From an uncultured Allomuricauda sp. (GTDB taxonomy: Bacteria > Bacteroidota > Bacteroidia > Flavobacteriales > Flavobacteriaceae): DNA of 64,000 nucleotides. The notes under the pieces were generated by a model. It was not told the DNA's origin. It made no database searches and worked only from the letters and a program-made list of their open reading frames with translations. The translations under genes and the position numbers were made by a program. Where the stretch lies: the NCBI RefSeq assembly GCF_947499695.1, contig NZ_CANMPQ010000002.1, positions 124,001 to 188,000 of the forward strand, given 5' to 3'. Numbering within the stretch: the first letter of the stretch is position 1; each line of letters opens with the position of its first letter. Shown here one piece after another: positions 51,346-59,457 of the stretch.

Positions 51346-53805
51346 ATGCTCCCCAGGTCCAAAAAGAAGTTCACCATAAAAATCATCGTCAGTTATTTAA
51401 CATTAGGCTTCCTGGTGCTTGTGGCGGGTTATTTCATTTATGCCGAATTTAAAGATTACACGGAGGCACAGAATAAACAAGATGGAAGCGCCAAGCTGAT
51501 AAAAATAAATTCCTTGCTCACCGAGGTCTATGAAGCCGAAAATCTTTCCAAATTGGCCCTTCAACATAGAAAAAGACAAAATATCCTTGCCTATTCCAAT
51601 AAGGTAGATTCGGTTAGTATAACCATTGATGCCCTGAAACTACTGTTGAAAAATGATTCCAAAATTTTTAAACTTGACAGTATTCAGCAGTTGCTGAAGC
51701 AGAAAACAATCAACAACGCTGAGCTTAGAAAGCTAAAAGGCCTTGATAAAAATTATGCTCCTTTGGATTCCCTATTGCAGGTGTTCAACCAAATGGAAAT
51801 AAACATGGGAAGAATTACGCCTGAAGCTTTTGTGCCAGATTTTGATCTACTTCCCTTTGAGACACAAGAATCGATTCGGGAATATGTTTCCATATTGAAC
51901 GAGAACATTCCTGAAAATGAATTGGGAAAAGTTAGCTCCAATGACGCAGATTCAATTCTTGGTTTATCTAAATCAATAGTACAAGAAGCTAAAACCCAAA
52001 ATGTAAAATTAGAGCGGTCCATGATGGCCAAGGAGTTGCAGGTATACAAAACGGACCTGGAACTCTCGCAAAAGCTCAGAAGTTTTATTTCAGCATTTGA
52101 ACAGGAAATTATAGCAGAGATCCATTCCGAAAATCGCAATAGGCAAACTTTGTTAAAAAGAAGTTCTACCCTTGCTTGGACTGCGGCAATTCTTGGTTTT
52201 CTTCTTGTGTGTTTCTTCACCTTTTTAATAGCGAATGATTATTGGAAATCTCAATCGTACCGAACGCAACTGGAAAAAGAAAAATCATATTCCGACATTC
52301 TTTTAAAAAGTAGAGGGCAATTAATTTCCACCGTAAGTCATGACCTGCGCTCTCCACTGAACAGCATAAAGGGATACCTGGAGCTGATGGAACAGCATGC
52401 ATTGACTCCTAAACAACAAGAGTATATTTCAAACATGCAATCTTCCACCAGCTATGTAGAAGATCTAGCCAATGATCTTTTGGATTTTTCCCGGTTGGAA
52501 TCTGGAAAAATAAAAACAGTCAACTCTCCTTTTATACTATCAGATTTAATTAAGGATACGGTTTCTAGTTTTAAACAAGTTCAAAATTCCGATTCCATTC
52601 TATTAGAAATCGACATTGCGGAAACCTTAGAGCATCCCATTAATGGGGATTCACAAAAAATTAGACAAATATTAACCAATCTCATCGGTAATGCCTTTAA
52701 ATTCACTAACGAAGGTTCAATCAGTATAAAAGCCTTTACCAAAAAGGTCAATGGGGTCGACAAGGCCATAATTCAGGTTATTGACACAGGAATCGGTATT
52801 CCAGCAGAAAAACAATTACTTATATTTCAAGAATTTACACAGGTTGAAGGTTCTTCCCAAGGAAATGTGGGAGGTTATGGATTAGGGCTCACAATTTCAA
52901 AAAAACTCACCGAATTATTGGGTGGAACAATAGAGGTCAAAAGTGAGTTCAACAAGGGAAGTGCATTTACTTTTTCCATACCATTGAAATTTTCCAATCA
53001 CCCAAGTCAGGTTGAAAAAGTAAAAAAAACCAATCTCAAAGGCAATCTATCGCTTGCTATACTTGATGATGATGAAAGTTTGTTAAAACTATTGAAAGAG
53101 GTTTGTAAAATAAACGGTATCTCCGTAAAAACATTTTCAAGTTTCGAAGCATTACAGAAAAATCTTCCGGAGCACTATGATATGGTTTTGACTGACATCC
53201 AGATGCCGAAAACAAGTGGGTTTGAAGTTGTAAAAGCTTTTAAAAAAGGAAACTTGCCCAATTATAAAGGTCAACCAGTAATCGCCATGACAGGTTCGAA
53301 GGAATTCCCACAAATCCACTATCTCGAAATAGGATTTGATGATGTTTTGTTTAAACCTTTTTCCACATCAAACTTTCTGAATGCCCTCGTCAAAGCAGGG
53401 AAACCCTTTGATTTCACTAAGAATGGAATCGATAGGCCACATCAACCCTCATCAGCTTTATTTTCGACAGAGAACCTTGCTGCTTTTGTCGAAAATGAAC
53501 AAGCTCTTTTTGAAATCCTGCATACTTTTCTAAAAAACACAGATAAGAATCTATTACTTCTTTCTAAGGCCATCAAAAAAAGAAAGTATCATAAAGTCAG
53601 GGAAGTATCGCATAAAATGCTTCCTATGTTCCGGCAATTGAAAATTGAGAGTGCCATTTGTCTTTTGGAAAACTTTGAACATATTGCTCCCGATATTTCC
53701 ACTAAAAAAGCTTTTAAGGATCTGGAATTGCTGGAAAATTCAATCTCTAAGCTAAAGAAAGAAATGAATGCCCATATGACTAAACTTTCAGTTGATAGTA
53801 ATTGA
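51346..53805 (+). CDS. hybrid sensor histidine kinase with REC and HPt domains
   Basis: 819 aa from the ATG at 51346; the upstream in-frame TTG at 51304 is not needed. Two transmembrane helices (residues about 15-32 and 280-300) enclose a helical periplasmic sensor of some 250 residues. Then the kinase core: His in STVSHDLRSPLNSIKGY, N box LTNLIGNAFKFTN, G1 QVIDTGIGIP, G2 YGLGLTISKK. A receiver domain follows (LAILDDDESLL, phospho-Asp in VLTDIQMPKTSG, VIAMTGS, FKPF) and a C-terminal HPt module (REVSHKMLPMFRQL). This is a full phosphorelay in one chain. The NtrC-type regulator gene converges on it with a 26-bp overlap. Confidence 0.93.
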   Translation: MLPRSKKKFTIKIIVSYLTLGFLVLVAGYFIYAEFKDYTEAQNKQDGSAKLIKINSLLTEVYEAENLSKLALQHRKRQNILAYSNKVDSVSITIDALKLLLKNDSKIFKLDSIQQLLKQKTINNAELRKLKGLDKNYAPLDSLLQVFNQMEINMGRITPEAFVPDFDLLPFETQESIREYVSILNENIPENELGKVSSNDADSILGLSKSIVQEAKTQNVKLERSMMAKELQVYKTDLELSQKLRSFISAFEQEIIAEIHSENRNRQTLLKRSSTLAWTAAILGFLLVCFFTFLIANDYWKSQSYRTQLEKEKSYSDILLKSRGQLISTVSHDLRSPLNSIKGYLELMEQHALTPKQQEYISNMQSSTSYVEDLANDLLDFSRLESGKIKTVNSPFILSDLIKDTVSSFKQVQNSDSILLEIDIAETLEHPINGDSQKIRQILTNLIGNAFKFTNEGSISIKAFTKKVNGVDKAIIQVIDTGIGIPAEKQLLIFQEFTQVEGSSQGNVGGYGLGLTISKKLTELLGGTIEVKSEFNKGSAFTFSIPLKFSNHPSQVEKVKKTNLKGNLSLAILDDDESLLKLLKEVCKINGISVKTFSSFEALQKNLPEHYDMVLTDIQMPKTSGFEVVKAFKKGNLPNYKGQPVIAMTGSKEFPQIHYLEIGFDDVLFKPFSTSNFLNALVKAGKPFDFTKNGIDRPHQPSSALFSTENLAAFVENEQALFEILHTFLKNTDKNLLLLSKAIKKRKYHKVREVSHKMLPMFRQLKIESAICLLENFEHIAPDISTKKAFKDLELLENSISKLKKEMNAHMTKLSVDSN

Positions 53806-55123
53806 TTTTGTTGTAGAGTGTCTTTCTGGTCATCTGTAAAAGTTTGGCCGCCTTGCTCTTGTTAAAGTTGGTTAGTTTTAGCGCCTTGAGTATCCTGTCT
53901 TTTTCAAATTCATGCTTGGAAAAATTAGCTGACTCCCTTTCTTTTGAATCAGCATGTAGGGTTTGTGGAAGTGATTTTAAATCCATAGTATCACCATCTG
54001 TAAACAGGACAGCACGTTTTATAATATTCTTGAGTTCCCTAAGATTCCCAGGCCAATGATACGTTTTTAGTAATTGAATAACTTCTTCTGATAAGTGGAA
54101 TACGCTTTTGTTAAGTTCAGTGTTTGCTCTTTCCAAAAAGAAATCAACAAAGAGCATAAGGTCTTCTTCCCTGTCCTTCAGTGAAGGAATTTCTATTGAA
54201 AACTCATTCAAACGGTGATACAAGTCCTCCCTAAAATTTCCTAAAGTAACGGCTTCGATTAAATTCTCGTTGGTGGCTGAAATAATTCGGACATCTACCA
54301 AAATTTCCTGTGTACTTCCAACTCGTTTTATCTTGCGCTCTTGAATTGCCCTTAACAATTGCACTTGATTATCGTAGGATAGATTTCCTATCTCATCCAA
54401 AAACAGAGTTCCTTCATTGGCTGCTTCAAAATGTCCAATTTTATCTTCGATTGCGCCGGTAAAACTTCCTTTCACATGCCCAAAAAATTCGCTAGTGGCC
54501 AATTCTTTTGGTATTGCACCGCAATCAACGGCGATAAACCTTTGGTTTCTTCGTTCACTTCTTTCATGGATGGTCCTAGCGGTTACTTCCTTTCCGGTTC
54601 CACTTTCTCCGGTAAGCAAAACCGACATATTCGTGGGAGCTACGAGTTCAACATACTGCTGCATTGTTTTGGAGGCGGTGCTGCTTCCAACAATTCTTTT
54701 CGTAAAATGTGATTTGATTAAAGCCTGGTCCTTTTTTGGTTTCCGGGGGTCAACTCCAGTGCTATCGGTATTTAATGCTCTTGCGATGACCTGTAATATG
54801 CTTTCAGGAGTAAAAGGTTTGGACACATAATCAAAAGCTCCCTTCTTAATGGCGCTGACTGCTGTTTTTATCTCAGCAAAACCGGTCATTAGAATAACAT
54901 GCGTCTGCGGAGAATTGGCCTTGACCTTTGATAGTAATGCTATACCATCTCCTTCAGGTAATCTTACATCTGAGAGGACAAGGTCGAAAAAAGTATTATC
55001 AAGATTTTTTTTTGCTTCTTTAAGGTTAAAGCAGAACGAAACATCATAGCCATTCCTGGTCAAAAACTTTTGAAGCATTTGACAGAATGCGGTATCGTCC
55101 TCAATGATTAAGATTTTGGGCAT
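53780..55123 (-). CDS. sigma-54-dependent response regulator (NtrC type)
   Basis: 447 aa. Receiver: ILIIEDDTAF, phospho-Asp in LVLSDVRLPEGDG, then VILMTGFAE and YVSKPF. AAA+ domain: Walker A GESGTGKEVTART, sigma-54 loop FFGHVKGSFTGAIEDKIGH (GSFTGA in place of GAFTGA), Walker B GTLFLDEIGNL. C-terminal Fis-type HTH: RILKALKLTNFNKSKAAKLL then MTRKTLYNKINYY. It drives sigma-54 promoters when phosphorylated, most likely by the convergent hybrid kinase, whose HPt domain would donate the phosphate. Targets are unknown. Confidence 0.94.
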   Translation of the reverse strand: MPKILIIEDDTAFCQMLQKFLTRNGYDVSFCFNLKEAKKNLDNTFFDLVLSDVRLPEGDGIALLSKVKANSPQTHVILMTGFAEIKTAVSAIKKGAFDYVSKPFTPESILQVIARALNTDSTGVDPRKPKKDQALIKSHFTKRIVGSSTASKTMQQYVELVAPTNMSVLLTGESGTGKEVTARTIHERSERRNQRFIAVDCGAIPKELATSEFFGHVKGSFTGAIEDKIGHFEAANEGTLFLDEIGNLSYDNQVQLLRAIQERKIKRVGSTQEILVDVRIISATNENLIEAVTLGNFREDLYHRLNEFSIEIPSLKDREEDLMLFVDFFLERANTELNKSVFHLSEEVIQLLKTYHWPGNLRELKNIIKRAVLFTDGDTMDLKSLPQTLHADSKERESANFSKHEFEKDRILKALKLTNFNKSKAAKLLQMTRKTLYNKINYYQLKV

Positions 55124-55192
55124 ATCTCAGTACCATATATACGATACCGACAACGTATGGGATTTTTTGTTTTTGATAAACTTATCATAAAA

Positions 55193-55220
55193 GGTGGGAG
55201 CTGCAAACGCAGCCCCCACC
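55193..55220 (-). terminator. terminator hairpin after the PepSY-like gene
   Basis: GGTGGGAGCTGC-AAAC-GCAGCCCCCACC forms a 12-bp stem with one mismatch; on the minus strand it is followed by TTTTATG. It lies 38 bp past the stop of the gene at 55259 and also separates it from the regulator gene. Confidence 0.7.
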
Positions 55221-55258
55221 GAACCAAACTAACCTAACATGATCAATCAAAACTCATG

Positions 55259-55561
55259 CTATATTTCTATCCAATTGCCATCGGCATCGGCATAAACAGT
55301 TCCATTGGCACCATCCTTTAATGAAAGTTCCAATTTAAACTGATTTGACTCGTTCTTGTACGCCTTGTCAATGGTTGCAGTTGGATAGTCTTTTTTAACC
55401 GCTGCCACGACAGCTGCCGGAAGATCCGAAACGCTAATCTCCTCAAAATCTTGAACGGTTTTTGTAATAGTATTATCCGTTTGAAGTTCCGCGGTTTCTT
55501 CTTGGGCAAATGCGGTTAAACCGATGAACGAAAGTGCTGTTGCAAAAATCAATTTTTTCAT
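55259..55561 (-). CDS. small secreted PepSY-like protein
   Basis: 100 aa. Signal peptide (LIFATALSFIGLTAFA, cut before QEETAE). The mature part has ISVSDLPAAVVAAVKKDYPT, an ATIDKAYK strand and a DGANGTVYADADGNWIEI end, the plan of the PepSY-like (DUF2874-type) periplasmic domain. Such proteins are often induced under stress or controlled by two-component systems. Its place next to the NtrC-type regulator is suggestive, but I found no clear sigma-54 promoter before it. Confidence 0.75.
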   Translation of the reverse strand: MKKLIFATALSFIGLTAFAQEETAELQTDNTITKTVQDFEEISVSDLPAAVVAAVKKDYPTATIDKAYKNESNQFKLELSLKDGANGTVYADADGNWIEI

Positions 55562-55691
55562 GATGTATTCTTTTTAAAATTAAACTTGACCATACTATTG
55601 AAAATTCGATGCCATTTTCTTTAGAACTTGAATTGATTTGCTAGTTATTTGGAATTCAGAGGAGTAACAATTTTTTATCCTGAATCACATT

Positions 55692-55707
55692 GTATACTTC
55701 TGTATAC
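55692..55707. repeat. paired GTATAC sites
   Basis: GTATAC-TTCT-GTATAC: two self-complementary hexamers 10 bp apart, one helical turn, about 130 bp before the PepSY-like gene's ATG. It could be a dimeric or tandem regulator site. No protein is implied directly. Confidence 0.3.
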
Positions 55708-55734
55708 CAGTCATCACAACTGTGTAATTTTTAT

Positions 55735-55763
55735 ACAAAAAAAGGCTGCCGAAGCAGCCTTTT
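55735..55763 (-). terminator. UUCG-tetraloop terminator
   Basis: On the minus strand AAAAGGCTGC-TTCG-GCAGCCTTTT is a perfect 10-bp stem closed by the very stable UUCG loop and followed by a run of seven T. It lies just past the 21-codon ORF at 55788, and so ends the transcript carrying the two mini-ORFs. Confidence 0.85.
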
Positions 55764-55787
55764 CATATTGCCAATTCTTAATCCCTG

Positions 55788-55853
55788 TTATGGAGCAAAC
55801 AGAGTGTCAGTTAAACTGGCGGTTGCGGATAACGCAATGGTTAGTGTTTGCAT
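55788..55853 (-). CDS. putative 21-aa peptide ORF
   Basis: ATG at 55853, product MQTLTIALSATASLTDTLFA plus Pro: short, uncharged except one Asp and rich in Thr, Ala and Leu. It starts 12 bp after the stop of the 35-aa membrane-protein ORF and is followed by a UUCG terminator 25 bp downstream, so it would be the second cistron of a very small transcript. Chance cannot be excluded for so short an ORF; the compact unit is the only support. Confidence 0.3.
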   Translation of the reverse strand: MQTLTIALSATASLTDTLFAP

Positions 55854-55865
55854 AGCATCATCCTA

Positions 55866-55973
55866 TTATTTTTCTTTTCTTCTTTTCCTTTCCTGATTGG
55901 AATAGAATAACATCAAAAAAATTGAAGTAAAAAATGATAGTATTCCAAGAACCAAACCAATTGTAAAGAGCAT
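55866..55973 (-). CDS. 35-aa small membrane protein
   Basis: ATG at 55973. The first 24 residues form one hydrophobic helix (LFTIGLVLGILSFFTSIFL, continuing MLFY), and the tail is strongly basic (QERKRRKEK), the positive-inside pattern of a single-span inner-membrane protein. The A-rich stretch before the ATG is typical of flavobacterial start sites. The unit has its own terminator and lies between the PepSY-like gene and the tRNA. No family recognised. Confidence 0.55.
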   Translation of the reverse strand: MLFTIGLVLGILSFFTSIFLMLFYSNQERKRRKEK

Positions 55974-56170
55974 CTTTTCATTTTATATTTAGTATGACAC
56001 GCTTTCCTGAATTTGGTCACATTGAAAGTGGTTTGCAGAAAAATAGTTTTAGATGATTGTTTTAAGTATGGATTTTACACCTCAGAACTAGTTTATTCGA
56101 GGTTCCTTGAAAATTGCTGTTTTCAAAAAAGAAAAAGCTCCCAAGAATGGAAGCTTTGTGTTTGCTTTTG

Positions 56171-56244
56171 TGGTCCCACCTGGGCTCGAACCAGGGACCC
56201 CCTGATTATGAGTCAGGTGCTCTAACCAACTGAGCTATAGGACC
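56171..56244 (-). tRNA. tRNA with CAT anticodon (Met elongator or Ile2)
   Basis: A 74-nt cloverleaf on the minus strand: acceptor GGTCCTA / TGGGACC (one T-G pair) plus discriminator A, D arm GCTC-AGTTGGTTA-GAGC, anticodon arm CCTGA-CTCATAA-TCAGG with anticodon CAT, and T arm CCTGG-TTCGAGC-CCAGG. The CCA end is not encoded. The D stem is four pairs and the first pair is G-C, so it is not initiator tRNA. Whether it is elongator Met or the lysidine-modified Ile2 cannot be settled by eye. Confidence 0.93.
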
Positions 56245-56302
56245 CGCATTTTGCGGATGCAATATTACTATTTATTTTTCTACACCGCAAGATTTTACTG
56301 AG

Positions 56303-56710
56303 CTACTCCTCCTTTATTTCTTGGCACAACTCCACCAAAACCCCGTTTGTTCCGCGAGGATGCAAAAATGCAACAAGCTTATTGTCCGCACCTTTTTTTG
56401 GTGTTTCATTCAAAACCGTAAAGCCTTCTTGCTTTAATCTTGAGATTTCCGCTTTTATATCTTCAACGGAAAACGCTATATGGTGTATGCCCTCTCCTTT
56501 TTTTTCAAGAAATTTGGCAATAGGGCTTTCAGTATTAGTCGCCTCGAGCAACTCCACCTTGTTTGGGCCTGATTTAAAAAAAGATGTTCGTACTCCTTCA
56601 GATGCAACTTCTTCCATCTTATAATGCGGAACGCCCAAAAGTTGCGTAAACAAGGTATTGGAATCCTCCAAGTTTTTTACCGCAATCCCGATATGTTCGA
56701 TTTTATCCAT
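56303..56710 (-). CDS. mce: methylmalonyl-CoA epimerase
   Basis: 135 aa from the ATG at 56710 (MDKIEHIGIAVKNLEDSN), the family start; 33 further in-frame codons upstream overlap the rbfA promoter region. Two glyoxalase/VOC repeats are seen: HIGIAV with the first metal His, and GIHHIAFSVEDI, with the Glu of GVLVELCQE near the end. It interconverts (R)- and (S)-methylmalonyl-CoA for propionate metabolism and B12-dependent mutase. Divergent from rbfA. Confidence 0.94.
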   Translation of the reverse strand: MDKIEHIGIAVKNLEDSNTLFTQLLGVPHYKMEEVASEGVRTSFFKSGPNKVELLEATNTESPIAKFLEKKGEGIHHIAFSVEDIKAEISRLKQEGFTVLNETPKKGADNKLVAFLHPRGTNGVLVELCQEIKEE

Positions 56711-56811
56711 GGCCAAAATGTTTAAATGCTTTCCCTTGCATGATATCAAAAATACGCACTGTTGGGAAATCATATCATGAGGTTCGTCATTTATTCCGTT
56801 ATTTTGCACTT

Positions 56812-57204
56812 ATGGAAACACAACGGCAACAAAAAATAGGTGGAATTATACAAAAGGACATAGTCAACATTTTGCAGCGTGCTGCTACCGATGGCGGTCT
56901 AAAAGGAACCTTGATTTCAGTTTCCAAAGTATATGTCACCACCGATTTATCTATAGCCAAGGTATATGTGAGTATTTTTCCGAATAAAAGCGCAGATGAA
57001 TTGTTAGAAGGAATCAAATCGAACAAGAGCCTAATCAAACACGAATTGGCCCAGCGCACCAAAAGTCAACTTCGACGTGTTCCAGAGCTCAACTTTTATT
57101 TAGACGATTCCCTGGAATATATCGACAACATTGAAAAATCCCTAAAGGGTGATGAAAACCCTATTGAAAATAGGGACTTGTTGGATAAACGAAAGAAATC
57201 CTGA
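56812..57204 (+). CDS. rbfA: 30S ribosome-binding factor A
   Basis: 130 aa from the ATG at 56812 (METQRQQKIGGIIQKDIVNI); the longer frame from 56740 would cross the promoter. The KH-like RbfA core is visible: VSKVYVTTDLSIAKVYVSIF and LRRVPELNFYLDDSLEYID. RbfA helps mature the 5' end of 16S rRNA in the cytoplasm. The permease gene follows after 2 bp. Confidence 0.95.
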   Translation: METQRQQKIGGIIQKDIVNILQRAATDGGLKGTLISVSKVYVTTDLSIAKVYVSIFPNKSADELLEGIKSNKSLIKHELAQRTKSQLRRVPELNFYLDDSLEYIDNIEKSLKGDENPIENRDLLDKRKKS

Positions 57205-57206
57205 TC

Positions 57207-58418
57207 TTGAATTTTTCTTTTTATATCGCAAAACGCTATCTCCGTTCTAAAAGCAGCCAAAATGCTGTGAATATTATCAATTTTATTACTTTTTTAGTCA
57301 TTGTGATAGGATCGGCAGCGCTTTTTGTGGTGCTTTCCGCTTTTGCAGGGCTAAAGACTTTTAGCCTTTCTTTCACCAACACATTTGATCCCGATTTAAA
57401 GGCGTTACCAGTTACCGGAAAATACTTTTCTATTTCTCCAAAAGAAGAAGATGCATTGAAAGATATTGAGGGTTTGGCCAATTATTCCAAAGAATTGGAA
57501 GAAAGAGCATATTTAACCTTTCGTGAGAAAAGTTGCATCGCTTACATTAAAGGGGTGGACAATAACTATCGTTCCGTAACTGGCGTTGATAGCACTTTAT
57601 ATTTTGGCAATTGGGGCGTAATGGAATATAATGGTGTTGCCGGTATTGGAATTTACAATCAATTGGGTGTTCCCATTGATAATTACCAAAACCCAATGAC
57701 CGTTTTGGTCCCAAAACCAGGAGAAGGTTCTTTTTCACCGCAAGGTTTAAATTCTCCAAAGCCTTATAATGAACTTCCTATTGTTCTGAGCGGAGTTTAC
57801 GCCATTGAGGAAAATTTGGACAAAAAATATGTCTTTGTGCAACTTCCATTAGTGCAAGCTTTACTTGAAAAAGATAGCACGCAAGTTTCGGGAATCAATT
57901 TTAAGCTTGACAATACATCTGCTTCAGATGTCGTTAAAGATAAAATCCGGAATGTCTTGGGAAACAAGGTATTGCTTTTGAATCGACAAGAACAAAATGG
58001 AACCCTCCATCGCATGCTCAACACGGAAAACCTGGCCACCTACTTAATATTTACACTGGTATTGATTATTGCACTCTTTAATGTTGTTGGGGCTATTATT
58101 ATGATGATTTTGGACAAACAACAAAATTCAAAAACCTTATTTAGTCTTGGTGCGACTATCAAAGAATTGCGTACAATTTATTTCACTCAAGGATTATTGG
58201 TTACCACTTTGGGAGGTCTTATCGGTGTCTTGATAGGCTCACTCTTAATTGGATCCCAACTTGCTTTTGGTTGGTTAAAAATAACTCCTTCGCTGGCCTA
58301 TCCTGTGGAGTACAATGTCATGAATCTATTTGTGGTTTTGGCAACAATTGTGGTTTTGGGGTTTGTTTCCTCAAAAATCGCGAGTAGTAGAATAAATCAA
58401 AGATTGGTTTCTGCCTAA
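57207..58418 (+). CDS. FtsX-like ABC permease (LolC/LolE type)
   Basis: 403 aa, start TTG at 57207 giving LNFSFYIAKRYLRSKSSQNA, the recognisable N-terminus of LolC/E-like permeases. Plan: membrane helix 1 (residues about 25-47), a large periplasmic domain of some 220 residues, then three helices (NLATYLIFTLVLIIALFNVV, GLLVTTLGGLIGVLIG, LFVVLATIVVLGFVSSKI). In proteobacteria LolCDE releases lipoproteins from the inner membrane. The rbfA-permease order is, as I recall, conserved in Flavobacteriia. The ATPase is not in the window. Confidence 0.88.
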   Translation: MNFSFYIAKRYLRSKSSQNAVNIINFITFLVIVIGSAALFVVLSAFAGLKTFSLSFTNTFDPDLKALPVTGKYFSISPKEEDALKDIEGLANYSKELEERAYLTFREKSCIAYIKGVDNNYRSVTGVDSTLYFGNWGVMEYNGVAGIGIYNQLGVPIDNYQNPMTVLVPKPGEGSFSPQGLNSPKPYNELPIVLSGVYAIEENLDKKYVFVQLPLVQALLEKDSTQVSGINFKLDNTSASDVVKDKIRNVLGNKVLLLNRQEQNGTLHRMLNTENLATYLIFTLVLIIALFNVVGAIIMMILDKQQNSKTLFSLGATIKELRTIYFTQGLLVTTLGGLIGVLIGSLLIGSQLAFGWLKITPSLAYPVEYNVMNLFVVLATIVVLGFVSSKIASSRINQRLVSA

Positions 58419-59407
58419 GCAAATTGAAAATCTCCAAACTTTTCGAGAACCTCATCAAAAGCTGCAAACACGTCAACGGATTCATCGCTGGTCACCATTT
58501 TCATTCGATATTCTTTGAAATGCGGAATCCCTTTAAAGTAGTTCGTGTAGTGCCTTCTAGTTTCGAAAACACCTAATTTTTCACCTTTCCAATCGATTGC
58601 CATTTGAAGGTGTCTGCGGGCTGCATCAACCCGCTCTTCCATAGTTGGAGGTGATACATGTGTTCCTGTTTTAAAGAAGTGCTTCACAGCATTAAAAAAC
58701 CAAGGGTTTCCAATACTTGCTCTACCAATCATAGCACCATCCAACCCATATTCATCTCTCATTTTAACCGCTGCCTCTGGGGTATCAACATCACCATTTC
58801 CAAAAACCGGAATGTGCATTCTTGAATTGTTCTTTACCTCAGCAATTGGCTTCCAATCTGCATCACCTTTGTACATTTGAACACGAGTACGACCATGTAT
58901 TGAAATAGCTTTGATTCCCACATCTTGCAAACGTTCAGCCACTTCAACAATCTTAATGGAACTGGTATCCCATCCCAATCTAGTTTTTACGGTAACTGGA
59001 AGTTTAGTCCGTTTTACAATCTCCTCCGTTAATTTTACCATAAGGGGAATGTCCCTTAGTATTCCAGCACCGGCATTTTTGCTTACCACCTTTTTAACGG
59101 GGCAACCGAAATTAATGTCGATAATATCTGGATTGGATTTTTCAACAATATCAGTAGCCTGGAGCATGGAATCTAACTCAGCTCCAAAAATTTGGATTCC
59201 TACGGGTCTTTCTTTTTCGTAGATATCCAACTTGATCATACTTTTTGCAGCATCCCTGATCAATCCTTCGGACGAAATAAATTCGGTATATACCACATCT
59301 GCGCCCTGTTCTTTGCATAAAGCACGAAAGGGAGGGTCGCTCACGTCTTCCATTGGTGCAAGAAGTAGCGGAAAATCAGGAAGTTCTATATCTCCAATTT
59401 TTGGCAA
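58415..59407 (-). CDS. dusB: tRNA-dihydrouridine synthase B
   Basis: 330 aa. FMN-binding TIM barrel with LLLAPMEDVSDPPFRALC, the Dus signature IDINFGCPVKKVVSKNAGAG, then VTVKTRLGWD, ISIHGRTRVQMYKGDADW and VFGNGDVDTPEAA. It reduces specific uridines in tRNA to dihydrouridine. A helical C-terminal tRNA-binding domain is present. The 3' end overlaps the permease gene by 4 bp. Confidence 0.95.
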   Translation of the reverse strand: MPKIGDIELPDFPLLLAPMEDVSDPPFRALCKEQGADVVYTEFISSEGLIRDAAKSMIKLDIYEKERPVGIQIFGAELDSMLQATDIVEKSNPDIIDINFGCPVKKVVSKNAGAGILRDIPLMVKLTEEIVKRTKLPVTVKTRLGWDTSSIKIVEVAERLQDVGIKAISIHGRTRVQMYKGDADWKPIAEVKNNSRMHIPVFGNGDVDTPEAAVKMRDEYGLDGAMIGRASIGNPWFFNAVKHFFKTGTHVSPPTMEERVDAARRHLQMAIDWKGEKLGVFETRRHYTNYFKGIPHFKEYRMKMVTSDESVDVFAAFDEVLEKFGDFQFA

Positions 59408-59457
59408 ACCTTAATTTTTTTGGATTGCAAAAATACAAAATCCCTTAAATCAACTAT

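Noticed and set aside
55562..55700. Sigma-54 promoter for the PepSY-like gene
   Set aside because: No GG-N10-GC with the expected flanks; the closest match (AGGATAAAAAATTGTT on minus) lacks the GC element.
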